Positions 45,872 to 54,488 are shown, counted from the stretch's first letter. The stretch: 64,000 bases of DNA from Gemmatimonadota bacterium (GCA_026387915.1 JAPLKS010000017.1:1-64000), one strand, 5' to 3'. Notes: a model not told the origin generated them from the sequence alone. Numbers and translations are program-made.

Positions 45872-46168
45872 TTACTGTCCCTTGAGGGCTTCGCGAAGCC
45901 CTTGATAGGCTTCTTTCAGCAACTTCGCGGTCGCTTCAAAGCGGAGCTGCTCGTCGGCGAGGCTGACCATCTCGGATTCGATGTTGATCGGCCCTTCTTC
46001 TTGGCTCCCAGGCGTGGCGCCGGTCTCGGGCAGCGAAAACCCGCCCTGCTGCTGAGCCGTGGCACGTGCCACCCGATCGGCGATAGAGCGTGAGCGCTGA
46101 ACGCTCACATCTAGGCTCGCCTTGAGCTGGTTTGCCATCGTGGTTCTGCCAACGAGGTCGATCGACAT
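45872..46168 (-). CDS. flgB: Flagellar proximal rod protein FlgB
   Basis: Encodes 98 residues from ATG 46168 (MSIDLVGRTTMANQLKASLDVSVQRS). The C-terminal EGPINIESEMVSLADEQLRFEATAKLLKEAYQGLREALKGQ is the FlgB/FlgC end helix. The N-terminal rod signature (ANNIANADTPGYK) is not visible, so this is a shortened FlgB. The frame extends to 46219, but that region contains the sigma54 promoter. First gene of the operon running to flgE. Confidence 0.82.
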   Translation of the reverse strand: MSIDLVGRTTMANQLKASLDVSVQRSRSIADRVARATAQQQGGFSLPETGATPGSQEEGPINIESEMVSLADEQLRFEATAKLLKEAYQGLREALKGQ

Positions 46169-46202
46169 AGAGATTCCGGGTAGGGTTGTCGACCATCCTA
46201 AA

Positions 46203-46218
46203 TGCAACCCCAGTGCCA
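46203..46218 (-). promoter_or_regulatory. Sigma54 promoter of the flgB operon
   Basis: On the minus strand TGGCAC-TGGGG-TTGCA is a perfect -24/-12 match, 35 bases upstream of the flgB start. The regulator palindrome lies 113 bases upstream, inside the preceding terminator. Confidence 0.88.
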
Positions 46219-46317
46219 CGCCCGCGGCGTGGTCCGTATGCGCGGCGTTAGTTGTTTATTGACAACGAGTTAGCTCATAATTGGGACCATTAGTCAGGAT
46301 GGCCGATGGGTGCAAAA

Positions 46318-46358
46318 AGCGGGGGTCAGTCGGCAATAGTTGCCGACTGACCCCCGCT
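46318..46358 (-). terminator. Terminator of the NtrC-type regulator gene, containing an enhancer palindrome
   Basis: A perfect 19-bp inverted repeat (46318-46336 with 46340-46358) with a TAG loop lies 22 bases past the regulator stop codon. On the minus strand it is followed by TTTTTGCA, a classic intrinsic terminator. The apical part of the stem is CGGCAATAGTTGCCG (46331-46345), the same palindrome as the fliL and regulator sites, so the DNA probably doubles as an activator-binding site for the flgB promoter. Confidence 0.85.
46331..46345 (-). promoter_or_regulatory. Candidate enhancer site for the NtrC-type flagellar regulator (flgB)
   Basis: CGGCAATAGTTGCCG, 113 bases upstream of the flgB -24 element, matches the fliL-upstream copy (CGGCAATAATTGCCG) at 14 of 15 positions. 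Spacing to the two promoters is nearly the same (113 and 109 bases). Binding by the regulator encoded immediately upstream is inferred. Confidence 0.6.
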
Positions 46359-46380
46359 GGTAACCCAATGTGTCTAGTTC

Positions 46381-47940
46381 CTAAGGCGCGCTGTCACCTT
46401 CTATGACACCTTCTGTGGCCCCATCGGCTCCGCCAGGGCTATTCAATTTATTGCGGAGCGTCCGGACCGAAATTCCCAGCATTTCGGCGGCGCGGGTGCG
46501 GTTTCCGCCCGCGGCCTCAAGGGCACGTTCGATCAGCACCCGTTCGGCGTCCGCAACATTCAGCGAGTTGAGCAACACGCCCGAGGAACTTTGGGCGGCC
46601 GGTGCTCCGCCATCGGAACGGCGGGACATCGAGCTCGGAGCGGTTGGCCCTTCGGTGACGCTCCCCGCCATCGGAAGAGGCGGGGCGGGGGGCGCGAAGT
46701 GAGTGGGTCCCGCGCCCAGCGAGGCGGGGCGTGCCGACGGAGGAATCTGGTTGATCCCGGCTACGGGGGTCAGCCCGTAGCGTAGCGGATCAAAGGCATG
46801 CACCTGAATAATTGGGTCATTCGAGAGAATGACCGCGCGTTCCACCGCGTGCTGCAGTTCCCGAACATTCCCCAGCCACTCCTGGGCGGTGAGGAAGTCC
46901 AGCGCCTCCGGAGAGATGCCGCGGACTTCCTTCCCCATTTCGGTGCCGGTCTTTACGGCAAAGCGCATGGCGAGCAGCGGAATATCTTCTGGCCGCTCGC
47001 GAAGGGGGGGAATGAGAATCGGGATGACGCCGAGCCGGTAGTAGAGATCGCGGCGGAAGGTACCGGCCGCGGCGTCGGCGGCGAGGTCGCGGTTGGTGGT
47101 GGCGATAATGCGTACGTCAACGCGAATCGGCGTGGTGCCACCGACCCGCTCAAACTCCTGCTCTTGGAGCACGCGCAGCAACTTGGCCTGCAAGTCGAGC
47201 CGCATTTCACTGACTTCGTCGAGCAGGAGCGTGCCGCGGTGGGCGCGCTCAAAGGCACCTTCGACCCGCTTGATAGCGCCGGTAAAGGCGCCCCGCTCGT
47301 GCCCAAAGAGCGCACTTTCGATGAGTCCCTCTGGGAGGGCGGCGCAGTTCAGCTGAATAAAGGCGCGGTCGGCGCGGTCGCTGCGGTCGTGAATGGCGCG
47401 GGCAAAGAGTTCTTTGCCGGTGCCGCTCTCGCCCTGCAGCAAGACGGTGGCGCGCGTGGGCGCGGCCATCGCAACGGTTTGGAGAATGCGGCGCAACGGA
47501 ACGGAATCGCCAATAATCTGACGTTCGTTGCGGAACTCCATCACCTCTCGACGGAGCGCTTCGTTCTCTCGGCGCAGGCGCACGAACTCAAGCGCCTGGT
47601 CTACGGCGAGCTCGAGCTGCTGCGGGCGAATAGGCTTGGTGATGTAATCGACGGCGCCCGCTTTGATACTTGCGACCGCGTTCTCAATGCTCGCGTAGCC
47701 CGTGAGCATAATGAGCGGCACATCGTAGCCATCGCGCGCGAGGAGATTCAGGAACTCCAAGCCCGACAACCCCGGCATCCGGTAATCCGAGATGATGAGG
47801 TCAATGCCGCCGCGCGCGAGAACTTGAAAAGCTTCCGGCACGTTGCGCGCGCCCGCCGTGTGATGACCGGCGCGCTCGAGCGTGTCCTGCAAGATGAGGC
47901 CGACTGACGGATCGTCGTCGACGTACAGTATGGAAGCCAT
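46381..47940 (-). CDS. NtrC/FlrC-type sigma54-dependent flagellar response regulator
   Basis: Encodes 519 residues in three domains. The receiver (1-120) has acidic residues 8-10, phospho-acceptor D52 and K102. The AAA+ domain has Walker A GESGTGKE (170-177), the sigma54-contact loop GAFTGA (217-222) and LLLDEVSEM. The C-terminal Fis-type helix-turn-helix is [34 protein letters not shown] Pro/Ala-rich linker joins the last two. It should activate the sigma54 promoters of flgB, fliL, flgF and flgL. No cognate kinase is adjacent; the kinase-like protein at 17567-18334 is a candidate phosphate source. It is transcribed alone and ends in a strong terminator. Confidence 0.92.
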   Translation of the reverse strand: MASILYVDDDPSVGLILQDTLERAGHHTAGARNVPEAFQVLARGGIDLIISDYRMPGLSGLEFLNLLARDGYDVPLIMLTGYASIENAVASIKAGAVDYITKPIRPQQLELAVDQALEFVRLRRENEALRREVMEFRNERQIIGDSVPLRRILQTVAMAAPTRATVLLQGESGTGKELFARAIHDRSDRADRAFIQLNCAALPEGLIESALFGHERGAFTGAIKRVEGAFERAHRGTLLLDEVSEMRLDLQAKLLRVLQEQEFERVGGTTPIRVDVRIIATTNRDLAADAAAGTFRRDLYYRLGVIPILIPPLRERPEDIPLLAMRFAVKTGTEMGKEVRGISPEALDFLTAQEWLGNVRELQHAVERAVILSNDPIIQVHAFDPLRYGLTPVAGINQIPPSARPASLGAGPTHFAPPAPPLPMAGSVTEGPTAPSSMSRRSDGGAPAAQSSSGVLLNSLNVADAERVLIERALEAAGGNRTRAAEMLGISVRTLRNKLNSPGGADGATEGVIEGDSAP

Positions 47941-47993
47941 TCGGGGGCGTCTGGGGATCGTGCAACCTGAGCAACGATATACCCAAAACCCTC

Positions 47994-48014
47994 ACCCGGC
48001 AACTCTTGCCGGGT
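47994..48014 (-). promoter_or_regulatory. Regulator palindrome in front of its own gene, overlapping a candidate promoter
   Basis: A perfect 9+3+9 inverted repeat with core CGGCAACTCTTGCCG (47997-48011) lies 57 bases upstream of the regulator start. On the minus strand the TTGCCG half could serve as a -35 box, with TATATC (47976-47981) as a weak -10 at 15-base spacing. Binding there would block polymerase, suggesting negative autoregulation by the same protein that activates at distant sites. Confidence 0.6.
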
Positions 48015-48128
48015 GGTATTCGGGAGTTGAGGGGCGAAATACCGTGACAAAGCAACGGTCGCGAACGGTCCAAAAGCCCCGTGCGCGACGATGCTTCTTA
48101 ATAGATGTAGATGAGCCCAGCCGGCCTG

Positions 48129-48494
48129 CTAGAGCGAGCGGCTGAGCAGACCGGTATTTGAGTTCCGAGAGGCGCTCGTGTAGCCGACGGCCGCCGCGCT
48201 GCCTTTTGACAGCTGGGCGAGCTCGCGTCCCACCCGTGCGACTTCGATGCCGATGGCGTGTGTCATGGCACCATGGCTCTGCCGAGCACGCTCGGCGGCT
48301 TCGATCACGGCGTCGCGCCCCGGTCCGGTCGTCTGTTCAATGCCAGACGCCCGTACTTCGGCGAGAATCCCGTCGGCCTGCTCAAAAATTTCCCCGAGCG
48401 CCAAGGCATCATGCGCCGCGTGGCAGCGGGCATGGTCAAAGAGGCGCTCGAGTTGCTCGAGCCGTTCAATCACAGACTCTGGCGAAGCGATCAC
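48129..48494 (-). CDS. FliT-like flagellar chaperone
   Basis: Encodes 121 residues, helical (SVIERLEQLERLFDHARCHAAHDALALGEIFEQADGILAEVRASG). It overlaps the fliS stop by 4 bases in the order fliD-fliS-this gene, the place where fliT is normally found. Sequence similarity to FliT is not diagnostic by eye, so the name rests on position, size and helical content. FliT binds FliD and prevents its premature assembly. Confidence 0.55.
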   Translation of the reverse strand: MIASPESVIERLEQLERLFDHARCHAAHDALALGEIFEQADGILAEVRASGIEQTTGPGRDAVIEAAERARQSHGAMTHAIGIEVARVGRELAQLSKGSAAAVGYTSASRNSNTGLLSRSL

Positions 48495-48889
48495 GCAACC
48501 TCTCGGCGCGGCGTGGCCGCAATAGTGTGGAACGCATCGCGCAGTTCGCGCACGATGGCGATGACTTTGTCGAGCTTGGCGAGATCGGGGCGAACGCCGA
48601 GGGTGGAGAGTTCGCCGAGCAAGAATACATAGAGCGCACTGAGTTCGTGTGCGATGTTGCCACCGCGCTCACGGTCTAACGATCCCAGCAGTTCACCGAC
48701 GATCGCAAGCGACTTCTCAAAGCCCGCGCACCGGACCTCGACCTTCTTTGCCGTAATGCCGACCCGAGCCCGCGCGAGCGCAGTGAGAAGCCCGTCGAAT
48801 GTGAGCACCACCAGTTGGCCGGGGCTCGAAGTGAGGACCTGCGATTCACGGTACGCAGTGTTGGCCGACGAGGAATACGGATTAGACAA
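48491..48889 (-). CDS. fliS: Flagellin export chaperone FliS
   Basis: Encodes 132 residues. MSNPYSSSANTAYRESQVLTSSPGQLVVLTFDGLLTALARARVGI is the FliS N-terminal signature, and FEKSLAIVGELLGSLDRERGGNIAHELSALYVFLLGEL continues the helical bundle. It binds the flagellin C-terminus in the cytoplasm. GAAGGAG lies upstream of the start; it is 37 bases after fliD. Confidence 0.92.
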   Translation of the reverse strand: MSNPYSSSANTAYRESQVLTSSPGQLVVLTFDGLLTALARARVGITAKKVEVRCAGFEKSLAIVGELLGSLDRERGGNIAHELSALYVFLLGELSTLGVRPDLAKLDKVIAIVRELRDAFHTIAATPRREVA

Positions 48890-48926
48890 GCCTGTTGCTC
48901 CTTCAGAGGTCTTTTAGGAGTATCGG

Positions 48927-51683
48927 CTATTTCGACTGCGCCTGAAGCGCATTCATCTGCGATGTGAGGTACGAACCCAAGGAGTTCGACTTCGACATTG
49001 CGGCTTCCATGGCGGTGAACTGCGCGGTGAGTTGCTTGCGTCGGGCATCGAGGCGCCCCTGAATGGCGGCGATCCGCGAGTCGAGGTTACTGGCGCGCGT
49101 GGTGGCTGCAAAGCTCAGCCCCGTGGCCGTTCCGCCGAAGTTCGCGGAAATGCCATCGGAAATCCTGGCAAGGGTACCGGCGAGGCCAAGCGAAAACGAG
49201 AGCGTTCCTGCGTCACCGTTTACCGGCGTTGTCGTGCCGGCGAAGAGCAAGAGAATGCTGTCCGTATTCGCATTGCCCTTGGCTCCCGTGAGCAGCTGAC
49301 CGCGCCCGGTAGCGGCTTCGCCGTTGATGGTTCCCGCTACGTCGAGCCCGGTGTACGATCCCGCCGTAATGAGTGAGGCAATACCGTCTCCAACAGATCC
49401 CGGCGTATAGGCCACCGTGAACGCGCCTGGCGTGCCGTGGTCGAGCGCATCGACGGCGAATTTTCCGCCGCTGTTCGATGCCACCAACCGGATGCCGTTG
49501 TCTGCAAATGCGGTGTTGAGTCGTGACACGACAGCGTCGAGCGTGTCGCCGCCCGCGAGCGAAATCGTTCCTGTCTTTCCGCTGGCGCCGTCGGTGACCA
49601 CCATGGTGTCGGCGGTTCCTGAGTTCACATATAGACCACCCGCCCACACCGAGCTCGATGCCGACGCGAGCGTCGCGGCCTGCGTAATGGCGACCGCGTA
49701 CGGTGTGTTCGATGGCTTCGCCGCGGATCCGGCAGCGATGAAGGACAGCTGACTGTGGCTGGTAGTACCGGTGACGGTAAACAAGCGCTGAAGATCCGAG
49801 AAGTTCGACGCGGCCATCTTCTGGAACACGGCCGTATCGAGCGACAATACGCCGGTTTTATCGTGATGGAGTCCGACCATCGCGGCGGATGTCAGCGACC
49901 CGCTGGCGCCGATGATTGGCGTAAGCAGCGTGTCCGTCATCGACTGCACCATCGCCTTGGCCGTGTAGTTGTGCGCGAGCGCCCCACCGGCTGCCGTGGC
50001 CTGCTTGACCCAGCTTTTTGCCGAGTTGTAGGCCGACACGAACGTGTTGAGTGCGCTGGTGAGCGCGGACACATTATGCGAAACATCCACCGTGACGGTT
50101 GAGCCGACTTCGGCGCTGAGCAAGTTGAATGTGACGCCTGCTACTGCGTCACTGATGGTGTTCGTCGCGCGCGCAACGGTTTGCCCGTCAATGCGCATCT
50201 GCGCATCGGTGCCCGCCACGAGTTCACGACTGCGACCGAGCGTGCCGCCCGTGGCGGTCGAGAAGCTGCCTAGGCTGATCGTGCCGCCGGACGCACGCGC
50301 CACGGTGAGCGACAGTCCCAGCTGGGAAGCGCCCGTGGTGCTGTCCGTCAGGACGATGCGTCCGTCGTTGCCAATGGAGGCCGTGGCTGTCCGCGTGCCA
50401 GAACCGAAGCCCGATGTAGCGTCGTTGATCGCCGCGAGTAAATCGCTGACCGTGGCGGTTGCCGCATTGGTAATCTTGAACGTGGTTGAGACGCTCGTGC
50501 CGTCGCCACGCGTACCGCTGATGGTGAACACGTCATTGGTGGCGAGCGCCAGCGCTTGTGTGCCGATCTGGACGTTCGACAACAACGTTGCCCCGGCAGC
50601 GGCACCGCCCACGCCATTACTAAAGACGTTCGCACTGCCAATGGCGCCCGTGAGTCCGCCCCGCCCCGCGTTGGTGAATCCCAATGCCAGCAGCGTCTTC
50701 GCGCTGTCGGCGGGCACCGCCGCGCCGCTGTCGACTTCGACGGTGGCATCGGTCTGTAGTCGGTAGGCGGTGCGACTTCCCACGGTTTCGCTCACCACGG
50801 TCGCTGAACTGCTCGGTAGCGCTGCGTTTATTTTGGCCGCGATCGTCGTGAGTGAATCGACGCTGAGATCCACGGTAATCGATTGCCCGCCAACACGAAT
50901 CGTGGACGGTGCCGGCAGTGGCACGCCAAGCGCGGCGGCGATCGCAGTCGTCGTGGACCAGACGCGGTTCGTTTGCGTGGCGCCCGATGCCGATACATTA
51001 GCGACCGTCGTACCGTCGCTGAAGCCCAGCGATTGGAGGACGCCATCGGTGGTGTCGGTTGCTTGAATGCCGGCGGCGCCAGTGAGGTCGCTGGTCAGCA
51101 CGAGCTGCGAACCAGCACCCGCGCCGATAATCGTCGCCGTGACTCCGGATGGCGTCGTGCCGGTATTCGATGTGTTGATCTTCTCGCGAATAGACGCGAG
51201 CGAGTCGGCGGCGACGACCGTGATGAGGACACCGTTGAGCGAAAACTGTCCGCTCAAGTTCAGCGACGTGGAAGCGCTGGTGACGACGTTGCCGCCGAGT
51301 TTTTCACTGCGCGCGAGTTGCAACACTTCGGCCGAAAACTTCCCCGGTGACGCGCCCGTGGAGGCCGTGGCCGAGAGCAGCATATGACCCGTGCTGGCGC
51401 TGTTGCCGACGGTTGTGCTGAACAGGTCGAATGAGGAAGAGTCCTTCATGGCGGCGGCCGCAACATACACCTGGCTCACCACCTGCTTCATCTGATTCCA
51501 CGCTGCCGCTTCGGACTGGGCCGTGGACTGTCGGTTCGTGACCGGCGTGAGTTCGTTGTTCTGGTCGATCGCTATGATCTGGTCAACCATCGTCTGCCAT
51601 TGAATACCGCTCACCACACCGTTGACGGTGGCAGTGGGCTGTGCATTGGTGGCGAATCCGGACGAACCGCTAGCTGACGTCAT
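48927..51683 (-). CDS. fliD: Flagellar filament cap protein FliD (HAP2), enlarged
   Basis: Encodes 918 residues, clearly longer than the usual 450-700. The N-terminal part has VSGIQWQTMVDQIIAIDQNNELTPVTNRQSTAQSEAAAWNQM, and the C-terminal coiled coil has SRIAAIQGRLDARRKQLTAQFTAMEAAMSKSNSLGSYLTSQMNALQ. Between them I count four flagellin-IN-like modules (SLASIREKIN, SLTTIAAKIN, TVSDLLAAIND, TLDAVVSRLN, each followed by a beta stretch). It caps the filament and guides flagellin insertion. A ribosome site AGGGAG precedes the ATG. No own sigma28 or sigma54 promoter is visible. Confidence 0.92.
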   Translation of the reverse strand: MTSASGSSGFATNAQPTATVNGVVSGIQWQTMVDQIIAIDQNNELTPVTNRQSTAQSEAAAWNQMKQVVSQVYVAAAAMKDSSSFDLFSTTVGNSASTGHMLLSATASTGASPGKFSAEVLQLARSEKLGGNVVTSASTSLNLSGQFSLNGVLITVVAADSLASIREKINTSNTGTTPSGVTATIIGAGAGSQLVLTSDLTGAAGIQATDTTDGVLQSLGFSDGTTVANVSASGATQTNRVWSTTTAIAAALGVPLPAPSTIRVGGQSITVDLSVDSLTTIAAKINAALPSSSATVVSETVGSRTAYRLQTDATVEVDSGAAVPADSAKTLLALGFTNAGRGGLTGAIGSANVFSNGVGGAAAGATLLSNVQIGTQALALATNDVFTISGTRGDGTSVSTTFKITNAATATVSDLLAAINDATSGFGSGTRTATASIGNDGRIVLTDSTTGASQLGLSLTVARASGGTISLGSFSTATGGTLGRSRELVAGTDAQMRIDGQTVARATNTISDAVAGVTFNLLSAEVGSTVTVDVSHNVSALTSALNTFVSAYNSAKSWVKQATAAGGALAHNYTAKAMVQSMTDTLLTPIIGASGSLTSAAMVGLHHDKTGVLSLDTAVFQKMAASNFSDLQRLFTVTGTTSHSQLSFIAAGSAAKPSNTPYAVAITQAATLASASSSVWAGGLYVNSGTADTMVVTDGASGKTGTISLAGGDTLDAVVSRLNTAFADNGIRLVASNSGGKFAVDALDHGTPGAFTVAYTPGSVGDGIASLITAGSYTGLDVAGTINGEAATGRGQLLTGAKGNANTDSILLLFAGTTTPVNGDAGTLSFSLGLAGTLARISDGISANFGGTATGLSFAATTRASNLDSRIAAIQGRLDARRKQLTAQFTAMEAAMSKSNSLGSYLTSQMNALQAQSK

Positions 51684-51717
51684 GGTCTTACTCCCTGTGT
51701 GGTCCTGCTGAGGCTAA

Positions 51718-51747
51718 GTCCCCGGAGCCGAAACCGGCCCCGGGGAC
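51718..51747 (-). terminator. Hairpin between fliC and fliD
   Basis: GTCCCCGG and CCGGGGAC pair around an inner GCCG-AAA-CGGC-type stem, 33 bases after the fliC stop. There is no U run. It may attenuate or protect the abundant fliC mRNA while allowing some read-through into fliD. Confidence 0.6.
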
Positions 51748-51779
51748 GTCGCCCATGCTACGCCTGCACTCCCCTTAGA

Positions 51780-52904
51780 CTACTGGAGGAGCTTCAACAC
51801 GCTCTGACCAGCCTGGTTTGCCTGCGCGAGCATCGCGGTGCCGGCCTGTGCCAGGATGTTGTTCTTCGAGAAGTTGACCATTTCCGACGCCATATCGACG
51901 TCGCGGATGATGCTCTCGGCCGAGTTGAAGTTCTGGATCGTCGTCTTGACGTTGTCGATAGCGGCCGTCATACGGTTCTGGCCGGCGCCGATGACGCCAA
52001 GGGCGGTGTTCACGGTGCCAATCGCGGTGTCGATCGCGGTCAGCGCGGCCGCAGCGTTCGCGCGGCTGAGTACGTCGACCGTTCCGGTGTCGACGCCCAT
52101 CGTGCTCGTCGTCAGGTCGAGGCTGTTGCCGGTGACGGAAAGAACGTCATCCGTCGTGTACGCGCCGTGCGCGGCGCCGACGAGGAAGCTACCCGAGCCG
52201 GCGACCACCGTGATCACCTTCGTGCTGTTCGAGCCGGCGGTGGTACCATCGTTCGCGGCGTAGTTGTTGCCGGTATCGATCGAGATGCCCAGCGCGTCGA
52301 AGTTCAACGTGCGCTGATTGTCAACGGCCGCGATCGTCTGCGACACGCCACCGAACGTCAACGTCGCCGTGTCCGTGCCTGAGGAGAGCGATGTCAGCGT
52401 GTACGCGCCAGCCTGGGCGCCGGAGAACGTCACGTCCCACGTGTGTCCGCCAACCTGGACGAGGTTGTTGGACTGCGTGGCGCCGTAGGTGCCGTCAAGC
52501 AACTTCTGGTTCTGGAACTGCACGGTGTCGGTCGTACGGTCGATTTCCTGCTGGAGCGAAACGAATTCCGCCGAGATCTTGCCACGAGCCGAGTTGTCAA
52601 CCGTGTCCGACGCGGCCTGAGCGGCCAGTTCCTTCATACGTTCGAGCAGGGACTGAATCGACGACGCCGCGCCGTCAGCGATGGCGAACACCGAACTCGC
52701 CTGCTGGGCGTTGGACGAGGCCTGGGTCAGCGCCTTGATGTCGGCGCGCAAGCTGTTGGCAATACCAAGACCCGCCGCGTCATCCGAGGCGTGGTTGATG
52801 CGGAAACCGCTGGACAGCTTTTCGCTGGACTTGGCGACCGCGTCCTGCACGCGACCGAGGTTGTTCGCTGCCGCAAGTGCCGAGACGTTCGTGTTGATGC
52901 GCAT
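51780..52904 (-). CDS. fliC: Flagellin
   Basis: Encodes 374 residues. The conserved D0/D1 ends are complete: MRINTNVSALAAANNLGRVQDAVAKSSEKLSSGFRINHASDDAAGLGIANSLRADI at the N-terminus and VDMASEMVNFSKNNILAQAGTAMLAQANQAGQSVLKLLQ at the C-terminus. The middle (about 150-280) is a small variable beta domain rich in Thr/Ser/Gly. It has its own sigma28 promoter and a leader with GGA motifs for CsrA. The ribosome site is AGGGAG. It is the only flagellin gene in the window. Confidence 0.97.
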   Translation of the reverse strand: MRINTNVSALAAANNLGRVQDAVAKSSEKLSSGFRINHASDDAAGLGIANSLRADIKALTQASSNAQQASSVFAIADGAASSIQSLLERMKELAAQAASDTVDNSARGKISAEFVSLQQEIDRTTDTVQFQNQKLLDGTYGATQSNNLVQVGGHTWDVTFSGAQAGAYTLTSLSSGTDTATLTFGGVSQTIAAVDNQRTLNFDALGISIDTGNNYAANDGTTAGSNSTKVITVVAGSGSFLVGAAHGAYTTDDVLSVTGNSLDLTTSTMGVDTGTVDVLSRANAAAALTAIDTAIGTVNTALGVIGAGQNRMTAAIDNVKTTIQNFNSAESIIRDVDMASEMVNFSKNNILAQAGTAMLAQANQAGQSVLKLLQ

Positions 52905-52927
52905 GACCTGCTCCCTGTTTGATGGTC

Positions 52928-52945
52928 GAGGGAATCCGTTCCCTC
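52928..52945 (-). promoter_or_regulatory. Candidate CsrA-binding hairpin in the fliC leader
   Basis: The minus-strand RNA GAGGGAA-CGGA-TTCCCTC forms a 7-bp stem presenting GGA in the loop (ACGGAU context), the hallmark of a CsrA site. A second GGA is in the fliC Shine-Dalgarno AGGGAG about 20 bases downstream. CsrA bridging both would block flagellin translation, and FliW would relieve it. CsrA and FliW are both encoded in the window. Confidence 0.6.
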
Positions 52946-52982
52946 ATGAGCCGCTGCATCTGTGCAGTAGCTCCAGAGTTCA

Positions 52983-53009
52983 GTATCGGAGCGACATCGA
53001 GGAACTTTA
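52983..53009 (-). promoter_or_regulatory. Sigma28 promoter of fliC
   Basis: On the minus strand TAAAGTTC, an 11-base spacer and TCCGATAC match the consensus TAAAGTTT-N11-GCCGATAA at 7/8 and 6/8 positions with exact spacing. The leader to the fliC ATG is about 75 bases and includes the CsrA-type hairpin. Confidence 0.85.
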
Positions 53010-53076
53010 GCGCGAGTCGGTGTGATGGTGCGTCAGCGTCTGCGCGCGGCCCGTGTTGGCACCGCGTGCATCGCTC

Positions 53077-53544
53077 TCAATTAAATGAGATAGGCTGACG
53101 GACACTCCACGCCGTTTCGCCGAGCACGACCTGCGCGCCGCGGCTGGCATGGACGTTGATGATCAGCGGTCCCTGCAAGTTGGCGGTGGCTTGCTCAGTG
53201 CGTGACGCTGGGAGCGTGACAATCACGAACACCGCGAGCTGGCTCGCATCGCGCGCATCTAAACGAAACAACTCTGACGGCGAAAGCTCCGTCGTGAATC
53301 CTTCGAAAAAGACGAACGGATCGGCGAGCAGAAAGGCGAGCGTCGAATGGTCGACACTCTGCAGCCAGGCGGTTCCCGGCTTCGCACCGTCAATCAGAAT
53401 CCAACTGTGGCACGCGGGAAATCCCAAAATGCCTTCGCGGAACTCGAGGATGTGTTCTTCCGCCACGTCGACGGGTCCGAAGAGTTCCGACGCAATGGTA
53501 CGACGCGCGCCGGCGACCGGCACCGCAATGGACGAAGCGGTCAT
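53077..53544 (-). CDS. fliW: Flagellar assembly factor FliW (CsrA antagonist)
   Basis: Encodes 155 residues. ILEFREGILGFPACHSWILID, FLLADPFVFF and NLQGPLIINVHASRGAQVVL are the FliW signatures. FliW binds CsrA or flagellin, coupling flagellin level to its translation. The ATG at 53544 overlaps the flgL stop by 4 bases (ATGA), so the two are expressed from the sigma54 promoter at 54489-54504. Confidence 0.93.
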   Translation of the reverse strand: MTASSIAVPVAGARRTIASELFGPVDVAEEHILEFREGILGFPACHSWILIDGAKPGTAWLQSVDHSTLAFLLADPFVFFEGFTTELSPSELFRLDARDASQLAVFVIVTLPASRTEQATANLQGPLIINVHASRGAQVVLGETAWSVRQPISFN

Positions 53545-54443
53545 CACAAGTAGCTCGTGATCGAAAGGTTTAGCACGCGCGAGGTAGCGGACAATGCCGC
53601 CTGATACGCCGTCTGCCGAGATACAAGTTCAGTCATCGCCGTTTCAAGATCGACGTCTTGTATGTCGGACTTGAATGCCTTGAGCTGATTGGACAGCGCG
53701 GTAATGTTGGACTTGGTAATGTCGAGCGTGTTGGCACGTGCGCCGGTTTCGCCGATGAGCGATTGGATCTGGCTCATTGACGTGTCGATCGTCGTGAGCG
53801 TCGCGGCGACGGTGTCGCGGGTGCCGCCATTGAGCGCACCGGCAAGGTCCTGCAGTGTTTTCAGGATCCCTGAGTTGGCGTCGCCAAATACCTGCGCGCC
53901 GTCATGCGCGGAATCGATGCGCTGCCCGCGGTTGATTTCAATCTGACGGGCACCGCCTGAGGCGGCATTGACGGAGAACGTATAGGCCGCGCCGGCGGTG
54001 TTTGCCGTGTAGGGCGCGACGGTGGAGTTGTTGCCGCCGAACAGGAACTCGTCGCCGTCCTTTGTGTTGGAAATCGCCACCGCTTGCGCGAGCAATTGGT
54101 TCACTTCGGCGCCGGCTGCGGCTCGTGTCTGTGGCGTCGCCGTGTCGGTGGCCTGGCTCATGGCCAGTTCTTTGGCTCGGGTGAGCAGGTCGTTGAGCTG
54201 ACTGAGCGCGCTGTCCTCGGCGCTCACGCGCCGCTGCGCCGTGCCGACATTGCGTGTGTACTGCGTGAGGGCGCTCAGCTGACTCTCGCTCTGCATCACG
54301 CTCGCCGCCGCCGTCGGGTCCTGCGATGCTTTTTCGAAGCTATGCCCTGTCGTGACTTTGGACTGGGCGGCGTCGAGCTGCGCGCGAACCGTCGTAAAGT
54401 TCGAGATCGCGAGTTGCGTGGCGAGGTTGTTGGTAATGCGCAT
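53544..54443 (-). CDS. flgL: Flagellar hook-filament junction protein FlgL (HAP3)
   Basis: Encodes 299 residues. MRITNNLATQLAISNFTTVRAQLDAAQSKVTTGHSFEKASQDPTAAASVMQSESQLSAL and the C-terminal DIQDVDLETAMTELVSRQTAYQAALSATSRVLNLSITSYL are FlgL. It forms the second junction zone between FlgK and the filament. GGAGA precedes the ATG. It is separated from flgK, which lies 34 kb away. Confidence 0.94.
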   Translation of the reverse strand: MRITNNLATQLAISNFTTVRAQLDAAQSKVTTGHSFEKASQDPTAAASVMQSESQLSALTQYTRNVGTAQRRVSAEDSALSQLNDLLTRAKELAMSQATDTATPQTRAAAGAEVNQLLAQAVAISNTKDGDEFLFGGNNSTVAPYTANTAGAAYTFSVNAASGGARQIEINRGQRIDSAHDGAQVFGDANSGILKTLQDLAGALNGGTRDTVAATLTTIDTSMSQIQSLIGETGARANTLDITKSNITALSNQLKAFKSDIQDVDLETAMTELVSRQTAYQAALSATSRVLNLSITSYL

Positions 54444-54488
54444 TCCAGGGTTCTCCGAGGTCGGATTGATCCTAACGACAGGGGAGAG

